From assembly GCA_963575745.1 (NCBI GenBank), contig CAUYUJ010003414.1:522755-586754 (forward strand): a stretch of 64,000 nucleotides of DNA, read 5' to 3'. The position numbers and the translations under genes were made by a program. Source of the DNA: Prorocentrum cordatum (taxonomy: Eukaryota > Sar > Dinophyceae > Prorocentrales > Prorocentraceae). Each line of letters opens with the position of its first letter. Position 1 is the stretch's first letter. This document shows, piece by piece, positions 19,514 through 29,734 of this stretch. The notes beneath the pieces were generated by a model. That model did no database searches. It saw only the letters and a program-made list of their open reading frames with translations, and was not told where the DNA came from.

Positions 19514-19754
19514 GGAGGCCCCCGTTTCCGCTCGAAACCTCTGCCTCCAAACGACGTCGGCAACCCCTCGGCCGGGCCCCGCAGCCCAGCCGGGCCCGGC
19601 GGACGTCTTTTCACGCCGCGGGGCGTTGAGCCCCGCAGACGGCGCCGCAACGCGAAAACCCTAGTGGGGCGGAACCCCGAAGAAGGCGTAGGAAGGAGGG
19701 CCACGAGCACAATCATCATTTGTTCCGGCAACTTCACAGCGACTTCCTTGACTG
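19514..19754. other. 5' side of the dead retroelement, unassigned
   Basis: May contain more of the retroelement (RT fingers), but I could not identify motifs. Confidence 0.35.
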
Positions 19755-19916
19755 AGAGGGCCCTGGGACACGCGAGTAAACGCACGCAAATAAAAGGATT
19801 CCCCATATTTTTATATGTTCTAGGTTTTTGTCTTTTCCCCACTTCCCATATTCTCACATATTTTCGGGGGGGTGGGCGATCAATTGCGTCTGCGCGTGTG
19901 TTTTCCCTCATGATTG
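19755..19916 (+). repeat. ~170 bp dispersed repeat, copy 3
   Basis: GAGGGCCCTGGGACACGCG, AAAAGGATTCCCCATATTTT, CTTCCCATATTCTCACATAT, TTCGGGGGGGTGGGCGATCA, then TGCGTCTGCGCGTGTG. More diverged than copies 1, 2 and 4. Confidence 0.85.
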
Positions 19917-20299
19917 ACAAGGAACAGCCCCGCAAGGGCTTCCAAGGCCTTGCCGGGCAAAAAGCTAAAATGACGCACGTGGAAACCATCCGCCGAGACG
20001 GCGCCGCCGCGTCGACGCGATTCGCTGAGCCATCTCGGCCCTGAGGGGGAAAGGCGCGGAAAAAGAGCGACTGACTGCGCCTGGTCTCGATGCGGCCCCT
20101 CTCCCCGTGCCCGCCGCGACTGAAAACGCACGCCTCCGGCTCGCAACGAGGCGCGCGGATCCGCCCTGAATTCTCCAAACGCCGAAGACGTCGCGGCGGG
20201 GGCCAAAGGAGTCGGATCCATGAGCAGAAAATGAGCGCCCCCCCGCATTCGGTCCAAAACTTCTTTTAAACGCCCCCCAACTCGACTGCTTGGCTTTGA
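19917..20299. other. Spacer, no feature recognised
   Basis: GC-rich, low-repeat sequence before the GAGAAAACGA minisatellite. Confidence 0.4.
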
Positions 20300-21090
20300 C
20301 GGAGGACTTGGAATCGGCGGGAGGGTCGACAAAACGAGAAAACGATCCAACGAACAAGGGTCAGAGAAAACGTGACCGCGACCCAAGGGCCGAGAAAATG
20401 AGAAACCGAGAAGACGAACCAGGGTCGGACGACAAAGCGAGACCACGACCCAAGGGCCGAGAAAACGAACAACAAACCATGGCCCGACAAAACAAGACTA
20501 CGACCGAGGGGCCGAGAAAACGAGACCACGACCAACGGGCCGAGAAGACGAGAAAGCGAGACAACGAACCAGGGCCCGAGAGAACAAGACCACGGCCCAG
20601 GGGCCGATCAGACGAGAAAAAACGGGCAGGCGAACCAGGGCCCGGGAAAACGAACGAGGGCCCGAGAAAACGAGGCCGCGACACAAGGCCGAAAAAAACG
20701 AACCAGGGCCCGAGATAACAAGACCATGACCCACGGGCCGATAAAACGGAAAAAAAAGGAAAACAAACCAGGGCGCGAGAAAACGAACCAGGGCCCGAGA
20801 AAACGAGACCGCGACACAGGGGCCGAAGAGGCGGAAACAAAAATGGAAAACGAACCAGGGCCCGAGACAACGAGACCGCGACCCAGGGGCCGAGAACAGA
20901 GAAAACGAGAAAACGAAACAGAGCCAGAGAAAACGAAACCACGACCCAGGAGCAAAGAAACGAGAATGCGAGAATACGAACCAAAGCCAAAGAAACCGAC
21001 GCCACGACCTCGAGCAAACGAGAAAACGAGAAAACGGACCAGGGCCCGAGAAACCGAGACCCCGACCCAGGGGCCGAGAAAACTTCCTGC
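20300..21090. repeat. Minisatellite GGGCCGAGAAAACGA, ~790 bp
   Basis: Imperfect tandem units of about 26-28 bp and multiples, built on GACCACGACCCAGGGGCCGA and GAAAACGA. It keeps frames open on both strands (K/R/E-rich plus; F/S/L/G-rich minus), which I regard as artefacts. There are no spacers of constant size, so it is not a CRISPR array. Confidence 0.9.
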
Positions 21091-21429
21091 TTTTCATTGC
21101 AACGAATGGCCAATACGGTTTCTAATTCTAGGACGTCCCATCTCAATTTCTCTCTAACTCCATTTAACTTCCTTGCCCCGAATGACCATAATCGTTTCAT
21201 CTCATTCATGACCATTCTGGGGCTACCCGATGGCAATTCATCTCTAAGTCAATTTTTCCCTGGCCCCAGCTGGGCATCATCTCCTCTAGCTCCGGGCTGC
21301 CCCCATCAACGCCCACCCCCCTTGGCTTGCGCAAATTCAATCTTGCGCGCATGGGCCGCAATTCCAAGTTCATCCATTTACAACATACTGTTACCGCCCT
21401 AGCTCCCCCTGTCTCCTCCCCCATTTCGT
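21091..21429. other. Spacer 3' of the 21.6-22.3 kb exon
   Basis: Less GC-rich than its surroundings, with no repeats or coding-like frame. If the minus-strand gene ends near 21.6 kb, this may be transcribed 3' sequence. Confidence 0.35.
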
Positions 21430-21599
21430 CGTCGTCGTCCTCCTCCTCCTTCTCCTCCTGCTCCTTCTCCTCCGCGCCCTCCTTCTCCGCCCCCGCTTGT
21501 CTTCCTCATTCTCACCCTCCACCTCTTTTTTCCTCCTCCTCGTCCCCCCCCTTTCCCCCTCCCCCTCCCTCCACCTCCTCTGCGTTTTCGCCCTCCTCA
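21430..21599. repeat. Pyrimidine-rich low-complexity tract
   Basis: TCCTCCTCC and CCCCCTTTCC strings. On the minus strand it extends the open frame as Gly/Glu-rich sequence, probably not coding. Confidence 0.8.
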
Positions 21600-22285
21600 G
21601 TCCCCGGCGCCGCCCCCCTCGCGCCGAGGGCCCGAGTTGCAAGCCCGCGACGCCCAGGCACGGTAGCGCCTAGGCCGGATGCCCACGACGCTCGAATGCA
21701 CGGGCCCCCCGCGTCGAAGATGCGGCCCTTGAGGCGCGCCGCGAAGTCCGGCCCGACCCAATCAGCATCACGCGTGGAACCCTCCATGCGACTCGACAGG
21801 GACACGGCGGCAGCATGGAACTTTGCGCCCAACGGTAGTGCAGCCATCCACTCCAGCAGTTCCAAGATGATGGACAGCAGCTCCTGTCGGCGCAGGCGGG
21901 GGGCGCCGGTCTTGGTGGACTTGGTTGCGGCCGCCGCCTTCACGTCGGTTTTGGCGCGTTGCAAGAATCTGTGAAGGCGCATGGCGCCCCCGAACTCTTT
22001 CCCCGCCGCTACCGAGCAACCGTAGTCGAAATGCCCGTCTGTGACTGTGCTGGGGTCGTTCACCGTGTGCTGCATAAACAATATCAAAAGCTTTCTCCGG
22101 GCAGCGTCGCCCTCTTCGTCAGCGATTATGAAAATCGTCGGCGCGAAAGACACGCGCGGGAAATCCCCGTCGTCGACTGATAGGCCGGAGGGCCCGACGG
22201 TGCCGAGCAGGAGCCCCTCCTCGACCAAAACCGAAAACACATGGCGTCGGCCGCTATGTACCAGCGCGTCGTCTGGGCCGAGCAC
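21600..22285 (-). CDS. Hypothetical protein, long exon
   Basis: Continuous minus-strand frame from about 22285 with natural-looking composition: LGPDDALVHSGRRHVFSVLV, DDGDFPRVSFAPTIFIIAD, EEGDAARRKLLILFMQHTVN, GGAMRLHRFLQRAKTDV, RRQELLSIILELLEWMAAL and DWVGPDFAARLKGRIFDAGG. That is about 180 residues before it becomes Gly/Arg/Glu-rich near 21650, where the exon probably ends. The KLLILFMQHTVN and ELLSIILELLEWMAALPLG segments look like helices. No domain is recognised. It may belong to the same gene as 24264-25370, which would place satellite array 2 and the assembly gap in an intron; that is inference from strand and proximity only. Confidence 0.65.
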
Positions 22286-22289
22286 GGGC

Positions 22290-22505
22290 CAGACAACATA
22301 GAGTGCGCCACATCAACTGCACCACGTGGGTTTCAAGACATAGGTTGTTCAAGATACATGGCACCGCGTCGGTTTCACCGTGGGCCGCGTAGATTGAACG
22401 ACGTGGGTTGCACGACGTAGATTGCACCGCGTGCATTGCGCATCGGTAGCATATTTCAGATACGCAACAGCGCAGACTGCACTGCATAAGTTGCGCAACG
22501 CGCCC
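22290..22505. repeat. Minisatellite GTAGATTGCACCACG (module-B type)
   Basis: Degenerate about 18-20 bp units such as TAGATTGCACCGCGTGCATT and GACGTGGGTTGCACG. The same unit appears as module B of the composite repeat (1180, 53925, 55140) and inverted at 51120-51300. Confidence 0.75.
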
Positions 22506-22690
22506 CAGAGCGACCCGAATGGGCCACGAGAGGCGCCCGAGACGGTCCAAGAGGGCCCCGAATCGTCGAGCGATCGGCGCGAGACGCCCGCGATGGCTTC
22601 CAGACGGCCCACGACGCGTGCAAGACCCCGAAGGGGCCACCGCGAGGCCTCCCAAGAAAGCCCCCAGAAGGCCCCGCGAAGCCCAAATCG
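22506..22690. repeat. GGCCC-type short satellite
   Basis: CGAGACGGTCCAAGAGGGCC, GCGAGGCCTCCCAAGAAAGC and related units. Confidence 0.65.
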
Positions 22691-22703
22691 TCAATTACCA
22701 CAT

Positions 22704-22728
22704 GGTATATATATATATATATATATAG
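22704..22728. repeat. TA microsatellite
   Basis: About 12 units, 60 bp before the left flank of satellite array 2. Confidence 0.95.
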
Positions 22729-22738
22729 ATGCCTTGCG

Positions 22739-23765
22739 AAGGACCCAACCATATACAGTTGTGAATACCGCAAATATGAATATCGTTTTCGGTGGCGCTA
22801 CCTCTGGGTCGGGGAACCGCATGCGAACGCCCCCACTGGGGCCTACGGTGGAGCTCCCTATGGGGCGGCGAAGCGTTGCCCTGGGTGGGGGAGACGCATG
22901 CGGACACCCCACTGGCGCCTTCGGTGGAGCTCCCTAAGGGGCCACGAAGCGCTACCCTGGGTGGGGGGACCGCACGCGGACGCCCCCGCTTGGGCCTACG
23001 GCGGAGCTCCCTGGGCCGCGAAGCGCTGCCCTGGGTGGGGGAACCGCGTGCGGACACCCCCGCTGGGGCCTACGGTGGAGCTCCCCATGAGGCCGCGAAG
23101 CGCTGCCCTGGGTGGGGGAAGCGCACGCGGACACCCCCACTGGGGCCTACGGTGGAGCTCCCTATGGGGCCACGGAGCGCTGCCGGGGGGGGGGGGGGGC
23201 GCATGCGGACGCCCCCGCTGTGGCCTACGGTGGAGCCCCCTACGGGGCCACGGCGCGCTTCCCTGGGTGGGGGAACCGCATGCGGACACCCCCGCTGGGG
23301 CCCACGGTGGAGCCCCCCATGGGGCCACGAAGCGCTGCCCTGGGTGGGGGAACCGCGCGCGGACACCCCCACTTGGGCCTACGGTGGAGCTCCCTATGGG
23401 GCGGCGAAGCGCTGCCCTGGGTCGGGGGACCGCGCGCGGACACCCCCGCTTGGGCTTGCGCTGGGCCCCCCTATGAGGCCGCGAAACGGTGCCCTGGGTG
23501 GGGGAACCGCATGCGGACACCCCCGCTGGGGCCTACGGTGGGGCTCCCTATGGGGCCACGAAGCGCTGCCCTGGGTGGGGGGACCGCATGCGGGCACCCC
23601 CACTGGGGCCTACGGTGGAGCTCCCTATGGGGCTACGAAACGCTGCCCTGCGTGAGGGAACCGCACGCGGACGCCCCAACGAGGGGGAGGGAAGGAAGGA
23701 AGGAAGGAAGGAGGAACGTGGTGACTGTCCTTTCAAAACGAGAACCCAACGCCACATGATTTTTT
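22739..23765 (+). repeat. Satellite array 2 with flanks, ~76 bp unit, about 11 copies
   Basis: Left flank 22739-22790 contains GGACCCAACCATATACAGTT and GTGAATACCGC. The units, from about 22790 to 23690, have GGTGGAGCTCCCTATGGGGC, CACGAAGCGCTGCCCTGGGT, GGGGGAACCGCATGCGG and ACACCCCCACTGGGGCCTAC. Units are very similar, so amplification is recent or homogenised. The right flank is a GGAA run, then TTTCAAAACGAGAACCCAAC. Both flanks recur at array 3. All three frames are open because the unit length is not a multiple of three and stops are absent; I do not call a protein. Confidence 0.92.
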
Positions 23766-23777
23766 TTTTTTTTTTTT

Positions 23778-23877
23778 NNNNNNNNNNNNNNNNNNNNNNN
23801 NNNNNNNNNNNNNNNNNNNNNNNNNNNNNNNNNNNNNNNNNNNNNNNNNNNNNNNNNNNNNNNNNNNNNNNNNNNNN
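23778..23877. other. Assembly gap (100 N)
   Basis: Exactly 100 N flanked by a T run (23761-23777) and a TC repeat (23878-23911). The round size is typical of a placeholder, so the true length is unknown. Confidence 0.98.
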
Positions 23878-23914
<37 letters not shown>

Positions 23915-24170
23915 ATGGTGGCCCCCTTGCCCCCTGGGCTTCTGGGCGCTCCAAGATGGCCCGGGAGGTGCCCAAGACCGCCCCAAGACGGCCCACTGGG
24001 CCCCCAATGGGGGCCCAACAACTGCCCAAGAAGGCCCCGAGACATCGCGCGCGGCGCCCAAAATGGCCCAAGAGGGCCCCGAAACGGCCTCAACATGGGG
24101 GGGCAAGGGGGGGGCCAATAAGCCCCCAAGGGGGCCAAACAGGCCCCAGCGCGCACCCCAAGTGGCGTCA
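23878..24170. repeat. TC microsatellite then GGCCC-type satellite
   Basis: TC repeat at 23878-23911, then units such as CCAAGATGGCCCGGGAGG and CCCAAGAGGGCCCCGAAACG to about 24170. Confidence 0.8.
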
Positions 24171-24263
24171 AGGGGGAGAAGCGATGGGGGGCGCGCGAAA
24201 GGAATGTCCGCGCGGTCACAGCAATAAGAAGAAACCCATCCTTTGGATATGGAAAACGACCAG

Positions 24264-25370
24264 CTACGGTCCATCATCACCGGCCGCCATGGGTTTTGGG
24301 ACCCGAGTGTCCTGGTTCGCCTTGGAAGTGAAATCCATCAGGAGAATGGGGAAACCCACGTTCGTCGACAACCGGACAGCGGAAGAAATTCTGAACGCGA
24401 TGCGGACGCGGTCTTGCTGGCACACGGCGCCAGGAAGGATGGTGACGCCCTCTGGCGGATTGTCGACGAAGAGCTGCAGCGCCCCCGTGCGCGCGGCCGA
24501 ATAAGGCTCGAGCTCGGTCTCGGGCTTCCTGCGCCTCTGATGCTTGACCTGCCAGTCGTCCGGCCACGCCTGCGCGGGGACCTTTTCCATCTCTAAGTTG
24601 TTGGCCACCTTTGAAGGGATGGGGTGACTGAGCCTTCTCGCATTATCGAGCTTCAGCCGTTTGTAATTGAGCTCCTCCTCGGCCTCCGCGCAGCAGCCGA
24701 ACGTTTGCGCGCAGAGTTTGTTGGCCCCGTCGTCGTCGACCACCGCCTGGAAGCACCGCTGCTTGGGGCAACAAGCGATTTTGCACCGGTCGCACGTAGC
24801 TATCAACGTCGGGGCGCCCTGGCTCGATCTGGGGGCGATCGGCTCGGTGGAGAGCCTACGGTCTGCAATGTGCGCCTTAGTTGCGTTGCGGAGCGCGGCG
24901 CCAAGGCCCATGGCGATCTGCTCGTGGTCTTTCCTATCCTTCCGCTTCCTTCCACCTTTGTCGCGAAGAACTCTCACCGCAAGTGCGCTCTCTTCCGCCT
25001 GTGCGGCGGGGGCGTCTCCGACGACCGGGCCGTCGCTGACGACCAGGGCCAGCTCCATCCCAAGACGAGAAGACGACGAAGACTGCACCCAACCCTCGTC
25101 GACAAGCTGTGGCGCGAGCTCCTCTGCGCCCTGCATTTGCAACAGTTCACCTTGCACCGTGGGGCGGCGGTAAAGCAAGACTGCAGTAGCTGGCACAACG
25201 AAGCCAAACGCCATCGTCACAGCTGCATGGGCACGGGCATCCGCCACCGTTGACAGGACACGGAGCGGGCGTCTCATCATGTCCTTGCCTAGTGCCTCCG
25301 GACTGATTCCCGAGGAAATTCTTAAAGGCCCTGACCCCGATGGCACGTGTACCCTGTGTTCCGCGAAGCA
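24264..25370 (-). CDS. Hypothetical protein with a Cys-rich segment, long exon
   Basis: Longest convincing coding frame in the window, about 365 residues on the minus strand from about 25370 to a TAG at 24264-24266. Order: RISSGISPEALGKDMMRRPL (a possible ATG pair at 25280-25275), a hydrophobic VTMAFGFVVPATAVLLYRR segment, an Ala/Glu-rich middle with KGGRKRKDRKDHE (possible nuclear-localisation-like basic patch), then CDRCKIACCPKQRCFQ and KLCAQTFGCCAEAEEE (CxxC-x3-CC-x4-C spacing suggests metal binding), then ELNYKRLKLDNARRLS and a C-terminal FRISSAVRLSTNVGFPILLM. The upstream end merges with the GGCCC satellite, so the start is uncertain. Family not recognised. Confidence 0.7.
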   Translation of the reverse strand, partial: CFAEHRVHVPSGSGPLRISSGISPEALGKDMMRRPLRVLSTVADARAHAAVTMAFGFVVPATAVLLYRRPTVQGELLQMQGAEELAPQLVDEGWVQSSSSSRLGMELALVVSDGPVVGDAPAAQAEESALAVRVLRDKGGRKRKDRKDHEQIAMGLGAALRNATKAHIADRRLSTEPIAPRSSQGAPTLIATCDRCKIACCPKQRCFQAVVDDDGANKLCAQTFGCCAEAEEELNYKRLKLDNARRLSHPIPSKVANNLEMEKVPAQAWPDDWQVKHQRRRKPETELEPYSAARTGALQLFVDNPPEGVTILPGAVCQQDRVRIAFRISSAVRLSTNVGFPILLMDFTSKANQDTRVPKPMAAGDDGP

Positions 25371-25394
25371 TTGTTTCGTAACTTTTTCGGGCTC

Positions 25395-26500
25395 TGGCAG
25401 GAAGGCCCCGACGCGGGCCCGGAGGGCCCCAATAGGCCCCCAAGACGGCCCACGAGGGCCCCGACTTGCCGAACGATCGGTCCACCCCCCGATGTCCCAC
25501 GAAGCCTTCGAGACACCCCAAGGGAAACTCAAGAGCCTTCCCAGGAGGGCCCCGCGGGGCCCAAATCATTGATTCCCAATGGGTTTTTTCCAATGATTGT
25601 TGGGCAGACGGCCCAAGAGGGCCATAGGACGGCCCAAGAAGCGCCCAAGACGGCTCAAAAACGCCCCCAAGAGGACCCAAGAGTGGCCCAAGAGGGGGAA
25701 CGCGAACCCACAATCCGAGCCACCGCCCGAAGAGCGCCTAGGAGGCCCTAGGAAGCCCCAGAGAAGCCCCATTTGACCCCACAGGGGCCCCCACGAGGCC
25801 CTATGAGGCCCCCAAGAAGCCCAAAAGAGGCCCCCAAAGGTCCCAAAACAACCCCCCAGAAGCATCAAAACTGCCTCCACGAGGCACCCGAAAAGCCTCG
25901 ACGAGAGCCCAACGACCATCCAAGAGGCCTCAGACCCACAAGCCAGGCTTGGTGGCGGGATGGGCCGAATGCCATTAAATGTGAAGGCGTTGTCCCCAGC
26001 GGAGCGGGGCAACAATTTGAGAAGTTACGAATACGTGCACATGGACATGAAAGCTCCGAGCCAGAAATGTCAATCGACGGGAGGCGGGGGGAAAGATGGG
26101 GAAAAGGGAAAATCCGCCGCCCTTTGTCGATTCATCGCAGGTGTGCCTGGCGCGCTGGACTTCTTAGGTTTTGGTTTGGGTTCTTTTTCCCAAAAAACTC
26201 CCCTGGGGCTTCGGCCCGTCCCGCCCCGGTGCCGGGAGGCTTTTCCAGGAGCGCAAACGACCTCGGCGTCCACAAACAATTCTCCAAGAAGGCTCAAGAT
26301 GGCCTCCAAGATGGCCATGTTGGCCCCAGATGGCCTCCAAGATGGTCCAAGATGGCCTCCAAGTTCGCCCAAGATGGTCCAAGACGGCCTCCAAGACGGC
26401 CCAAGAGAGTCCATCCAACACGGCCCAAGAGGCCCCCGAGGCCTCCAAGACGGCCTAAGAGGCCTCCAAGAGGTCCTCCAGGAGGGCCCGAAGAGGCCCA
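25395..26500. repeat. GGCCC/AAGAGGCC short satellite
   Basis: Units like GGCCCAAGACGGC and CCCAAGAGGCCCC at 10-13 bp intervals, interrupted at 25935-26270 by apparently unique sequence. Frames are open in several phases and I treat none as coding. Confidence 0.85.
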
Positions 26501-27560
26501 AATCAAGGATTTTCCTAGAGTTTTGGGAAGGATTTTGGCATTCGCTTCTTCTCGGCTTTCCGGCGACCCAAGACGGCCCAAGAGGCCCCAAATATCGACC
26601 CCACAGCGCCCAAGAGGCCTCCAAAATGGCCTCAGGACTGCCCAAGAGGCCCCCAAGACGGCCCCAAGAGGGCACAAAGGCGACCCAAGAGGCCTCCAAG
26701 ACGCCCAAGATGGCCTCTACGACGGCGCTGGAGCACCCCGAGAGGGCCCCAAGTCGGCCCACAAAGGCTCCCCGAACGGCTTCCGACGGCGTCAGACGGA
26801 CCAGGAGCCCACCAAGATGGCCGAAGTTGGCTCGAAGCTGGCCCAAAACGGCCCAAGAGGCTTCCAAGAGGGCCTCCAGGAAGGCCAGAAAGGCCACAAA
26901 CACTGATTTCCCGTAGATTGTGTAAGGATTTTGACATTTGCTTCGTTTCGGCCTCCCGACGGCCCGATACGGCCCAATAGCCCCCCAAGTTCGCCCAAAT
27001 ATCGCCCAAGAGGCCTCCAAGATGGCCCCAGAACGGCCCTAGAGGCCCCCAAGACGGCCCCAGGAGGCCCCCAAGATGGCCCAGGAGGCCTTTTAAGACG
27101 CCAAAGATCGCCTCCAATACTGCCCTGGAGCATTCCAAGAGGGCCCCAAAGCGGCTCAGGGAGGCCCCCCAAACGGCTTTCGACGGCGTCGGACGGGCCA
27201 GGGGCCCACCAAGACGGCCGAAGATGGCCCTAAGGTGGCCCAGGACGGCCCAAGAGGCCTTCAAGAGGGCATCCAGGAAGGCCCGAAAAAGGCAAAAATA
27301 TTGATTTCCCATGAGTTGTTTGGAGGATTATGGCATTCGCCTTTTTCTGCCTTCCGACGGCCCGAGACGACCCAAGTGCCCCCAAAGATCGCCCAAGATG
27401 CCCAAGACGGCCCCAAGGGGCCCCCAAGACGGCCCAAGAGGCTTCCAAGACGCTCAAGATAGCCTCCAAGACGGCCCAAGAGCCCTCCAAGACGTCCTCC
27501 AAGAAGGCCCGAAGGGGTCAAAATGGCCTCCAGGCGGCCAAGAGGACCTTCAAGATGCCC
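26500..27560 (+). repeat. Higher-order repeat of ~396 bp within the GGCCC satellite
   Basis: A conserved non-satellite segment recurs at 26506, 26903 and 27301: GATTTTCCTAGAGTTTTGGG, GATTTCCCGTAGATTGTGTA and GATTTCCCATGAGTTGTTTG, each followed by AGGATT, TG-CATT-GC and TTC--C-TTCCGACGGCCC-like sequence. Between them are about 310 bp of GGCCCAAGAGGCCTCCAAGA units. About 2.7 periods are visible. Confidence 0.85.
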
Positions 27561-28055
27561 ACGTGTTCCCCGAAGGCTTTCCAAACCGATTCGGGGAACA
27601 CATGGTCCGATATCTTGGCAGGTCTGGCCTCAACGTTCGGCCACATAGGCGCTTCCAAAAAGGCAGGGGGCGGCGGTGATTCGCCGTAGGCGTCTTCGAT
27701 ACAAGGAGATGCCAGAAAACCTCCGATACAACCAGACGGACGAAAATATCGTCGCGCCCGCGCACCGCTGCCTACAGAAAAACACCCAAACCGCGAAGTG
27801 CCCCTATCTTCGCACCCCTTACGAAGTTCTTGAACCTTCTGGGAACGTCGAACTCGCCAATCACATACTGATGCATTTCAGCTCTTCCTCCTCCTCCTCC
27901 TCTTTATCCTCCTGTTCGTCCTCACCTTCATCATCCGCATCCTCGTCATAGCCATCGTCATCATCAACATCATCATTCATATAACCCTCACAATAATCAT
28001 CATACTCATCATCATCAGCACCATCACCATCAAGAAAGGTGGCAATTGCTTAAAA
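27561..28055. other. Unassigned, ending in TCC/ATC simple sequence
   Basis: 27676-27880 has a plus-strand frame (EMPENLRYNQTDENIVAPAH) of plausible composition, but it leads straight into a TCC/TCA repeat (27886-28035) and has no support. Listed as a weak exon possibility only. Confidence 0.3.
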
Positions 28056-28190
28056 ATGTTTACTCCAGAATGAACCCTCCGACCAGAAGTACCGTTGAAC
28101 AAGTGTTTACTTCAGAGTTAACCCTCGGACCGGAGATCCCGTGAAAAGTGTTAACTCTGGAGTTAAACCCTCCTGGAGGGGAGCGCAAAC
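28056..28190. repeat. Short repeats GTTAACTCYGGAGTTAAACC
   Basis: GTTTACTCCAGAATGAACCC, GTTTACTTCAGAGTTAACCC and GTTAACTCTGGAGTTAAACC in succession. A further relative, GGTTTAATCTGGAGTAAACC, is at 28945. Each is partly palindromic. Confidence 0.65.
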
Positions 28191-28309
28191 AGAAATTGTG
28201 TTGTTATTGAAGAGAGCGCTTGCAGACGCCGGCGAAGGAACCGACAAAACAAGAAAGCCCGCAACGTGTGAGAAGCAATCGCTCTAGATCAAAGCCAGAG
28301 TGAAGAGCG

Positions 28310-28445
28310 ACTTGGGCCAGAAAGCCTGCAGGGCAAGAGAAACACGCACCCTGAACCAGCAAGCCTGCATGATGAAAAAGCACACCTCCTGAACCAGACA
28401 GGCCAGCAGAGCTGGAAAAATAAGCCTCCAGAGCCAGAAACATTG
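28310..28445. repeat. 39-bp minisatellite
   Basis: Three to four units beginning AGCCTGCAGGGCAAGAG, AGCCTGCATGATGAAAAAG and AGGCCAGCAGAGCTGG, each ending near CTGAACCAG or AGAGCCAG. A minus-strand frame through it has cyclic Phe/Gly/Ala-rich sequence and is probably not a gene. Confidence 0.7.
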
Positions 28446-29045
28446 CAAAACTAAGGCAGAAGGGATTCATAGCAAGAGAGCGCTCGTATCCGAAAAAAGA
28501 CGCCGACGTAACCTGAGAGCCAGCAGCCCCAAACAAAACAACCTTCGGAACAAAAAAAAACCTGAAGAGCGAGGAAAGGTGGCTCAATGACCGGGTGACT
28601 CAATGATCAGACAGCAGGGCGAGAGGAGGGCGGCAAAACTAAAACTACAAGACCCAAACATCACCCCCCTGAGCAGCCTCACGAAAAATCGTCCATAACG
28701 TGACAGGCTGCGGAACTGAATAGGAAAACGAGTCGATTGCAGAGAAGCCAGCGCGACTTAAGGAAGTAACCCTTGGCAACAGAAACCCGAAAGGCAAATG
28801 AAAATAACGACTGCGCCGCCGTAAACGGCCGGCCCCAGGGCGATCATGTTTCGAGCACGGGGCCCAGGAAGTGAAAAGAGCATGCGCCGCGGAATTAGAG
28901 AAGAGGCGAAATGATGGCCAGAGGGGCGCTTCAGATGCAGAGAGGTTTAATCTGGAGTAAACCCTTTCCTGTGGTGAGGCACTGCAGGTACAAGGTCACA
29001 ACAGTATAATCCAGATGAAACATTTTACCTCGTGGTTATGTATTT
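28446..29045. other. Relatively AT-rich unique sequence
   Basis: 600 bp with the lowest repeat content and lower GC than average. No exon or RNA gene was recognised. Confidence 0.4.
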
Positions 29046-29425
29046 TGTCCTCCTCCTCCTCCTCCTCCTCCTCCTCCTCCACCTCCTCCCTCCTCCTCCT
29101 CCTTCCCCCCTCCTGCCCCCCCCCCCCCATCCCCCCTTCCGTCCCTCTTCCCTCCCTCCCTGCCCCCCCCCGCTCCGTCCATCCTCCCCCCCCCCTTCCC
29201 CCTCACTCCCTTCTTCCCTCCCTTGCCCCCTCCCTCCTTCTCCCCTTTTCCGCCTCCCTAACTCTCTTTTTCCCTTTCTCTCCCCCTCCCTCCCCCTCCT
29301 CTCCCCGCCCCCCCTCCATCCCCCCCCCCTCCCTCCCTCCCCCCCCCCTCCCCCCTCCCCTTTTTTCCCCCCCATCCACCCCCCCATCCCTTCCTCCCTC
29401 CCCCCCTTCTCTCCCTCCTCTCGGC
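29046..29425. repeat. Polypyrimidine tract, ~380 bp
   Basis: TCC repeat (29049-29104), then almost pure C/T with CCCCCCC and CCTCCCT runs. Capable in principle of triplex or G-quadruplex structure on the G-rich strand. Confidence 0.9.
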
Positions 29426-29734
29426 GGGCGCGAGGGGGGCTGGCGCCGACCCCGGCGCAGCGGGGCCCATGCCGCCCCAGCTCTGCCCCAGCGCGGGCGC
29501 GCCCGCGAGGAGCGCGCGCCGCTGGACAGCGTGGCTGGGCCAGAAGAGGCAGATTGCACGGCGATCCCTCTATCATGTGCCCCAAGTTGAGGGATCAAAC
29601 AACGACCCTACCCTGGGTTACAAGTGCGCGGTCTGTAAACCTCTTGGGACCCCCCAAAGCCTAGAGCCGCCAGGGCGCGGCACATCACGCAGGGTTTACC
29701 CTGTCAGCCCGCAAGAGTTTCAGCAGACAGCGCC
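29426..29734. other. GC-rich sequence 3' of the 29.7-31.2 kb gene
   Basis: No feature recognised; if the gene ends at 29735 this may be its 3' flank. Confidence 0.4.

Noticed and set aside
20300-21090. CRISPR-like array
   Set aside because: Units are imperfect and contiguous with no unique spacers of constant length, and the context is eukaryotic.
20361-21236. Phe/Ser/Leu-rich membrane-protein-like frame on the minus strand
   Set aside because: It is the translation of the GAGAAAACGA minisatellite; the apparent hydrophobic pattern has the repeat's period.
22792-23655. 287-residue tryptophan-rich repeat protein from satellite array 2
   Set aside because: The 76-bp unit rotates the frame and all three plus frames are open, so openness reflects stop-free satellite sequence and not selection.
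28204-28587. 127-residue minus-strand frame with Phe/Gly/Ala pattern
   Set aside because: The pattern follows the 39-bp minisatellite; no support outside it.
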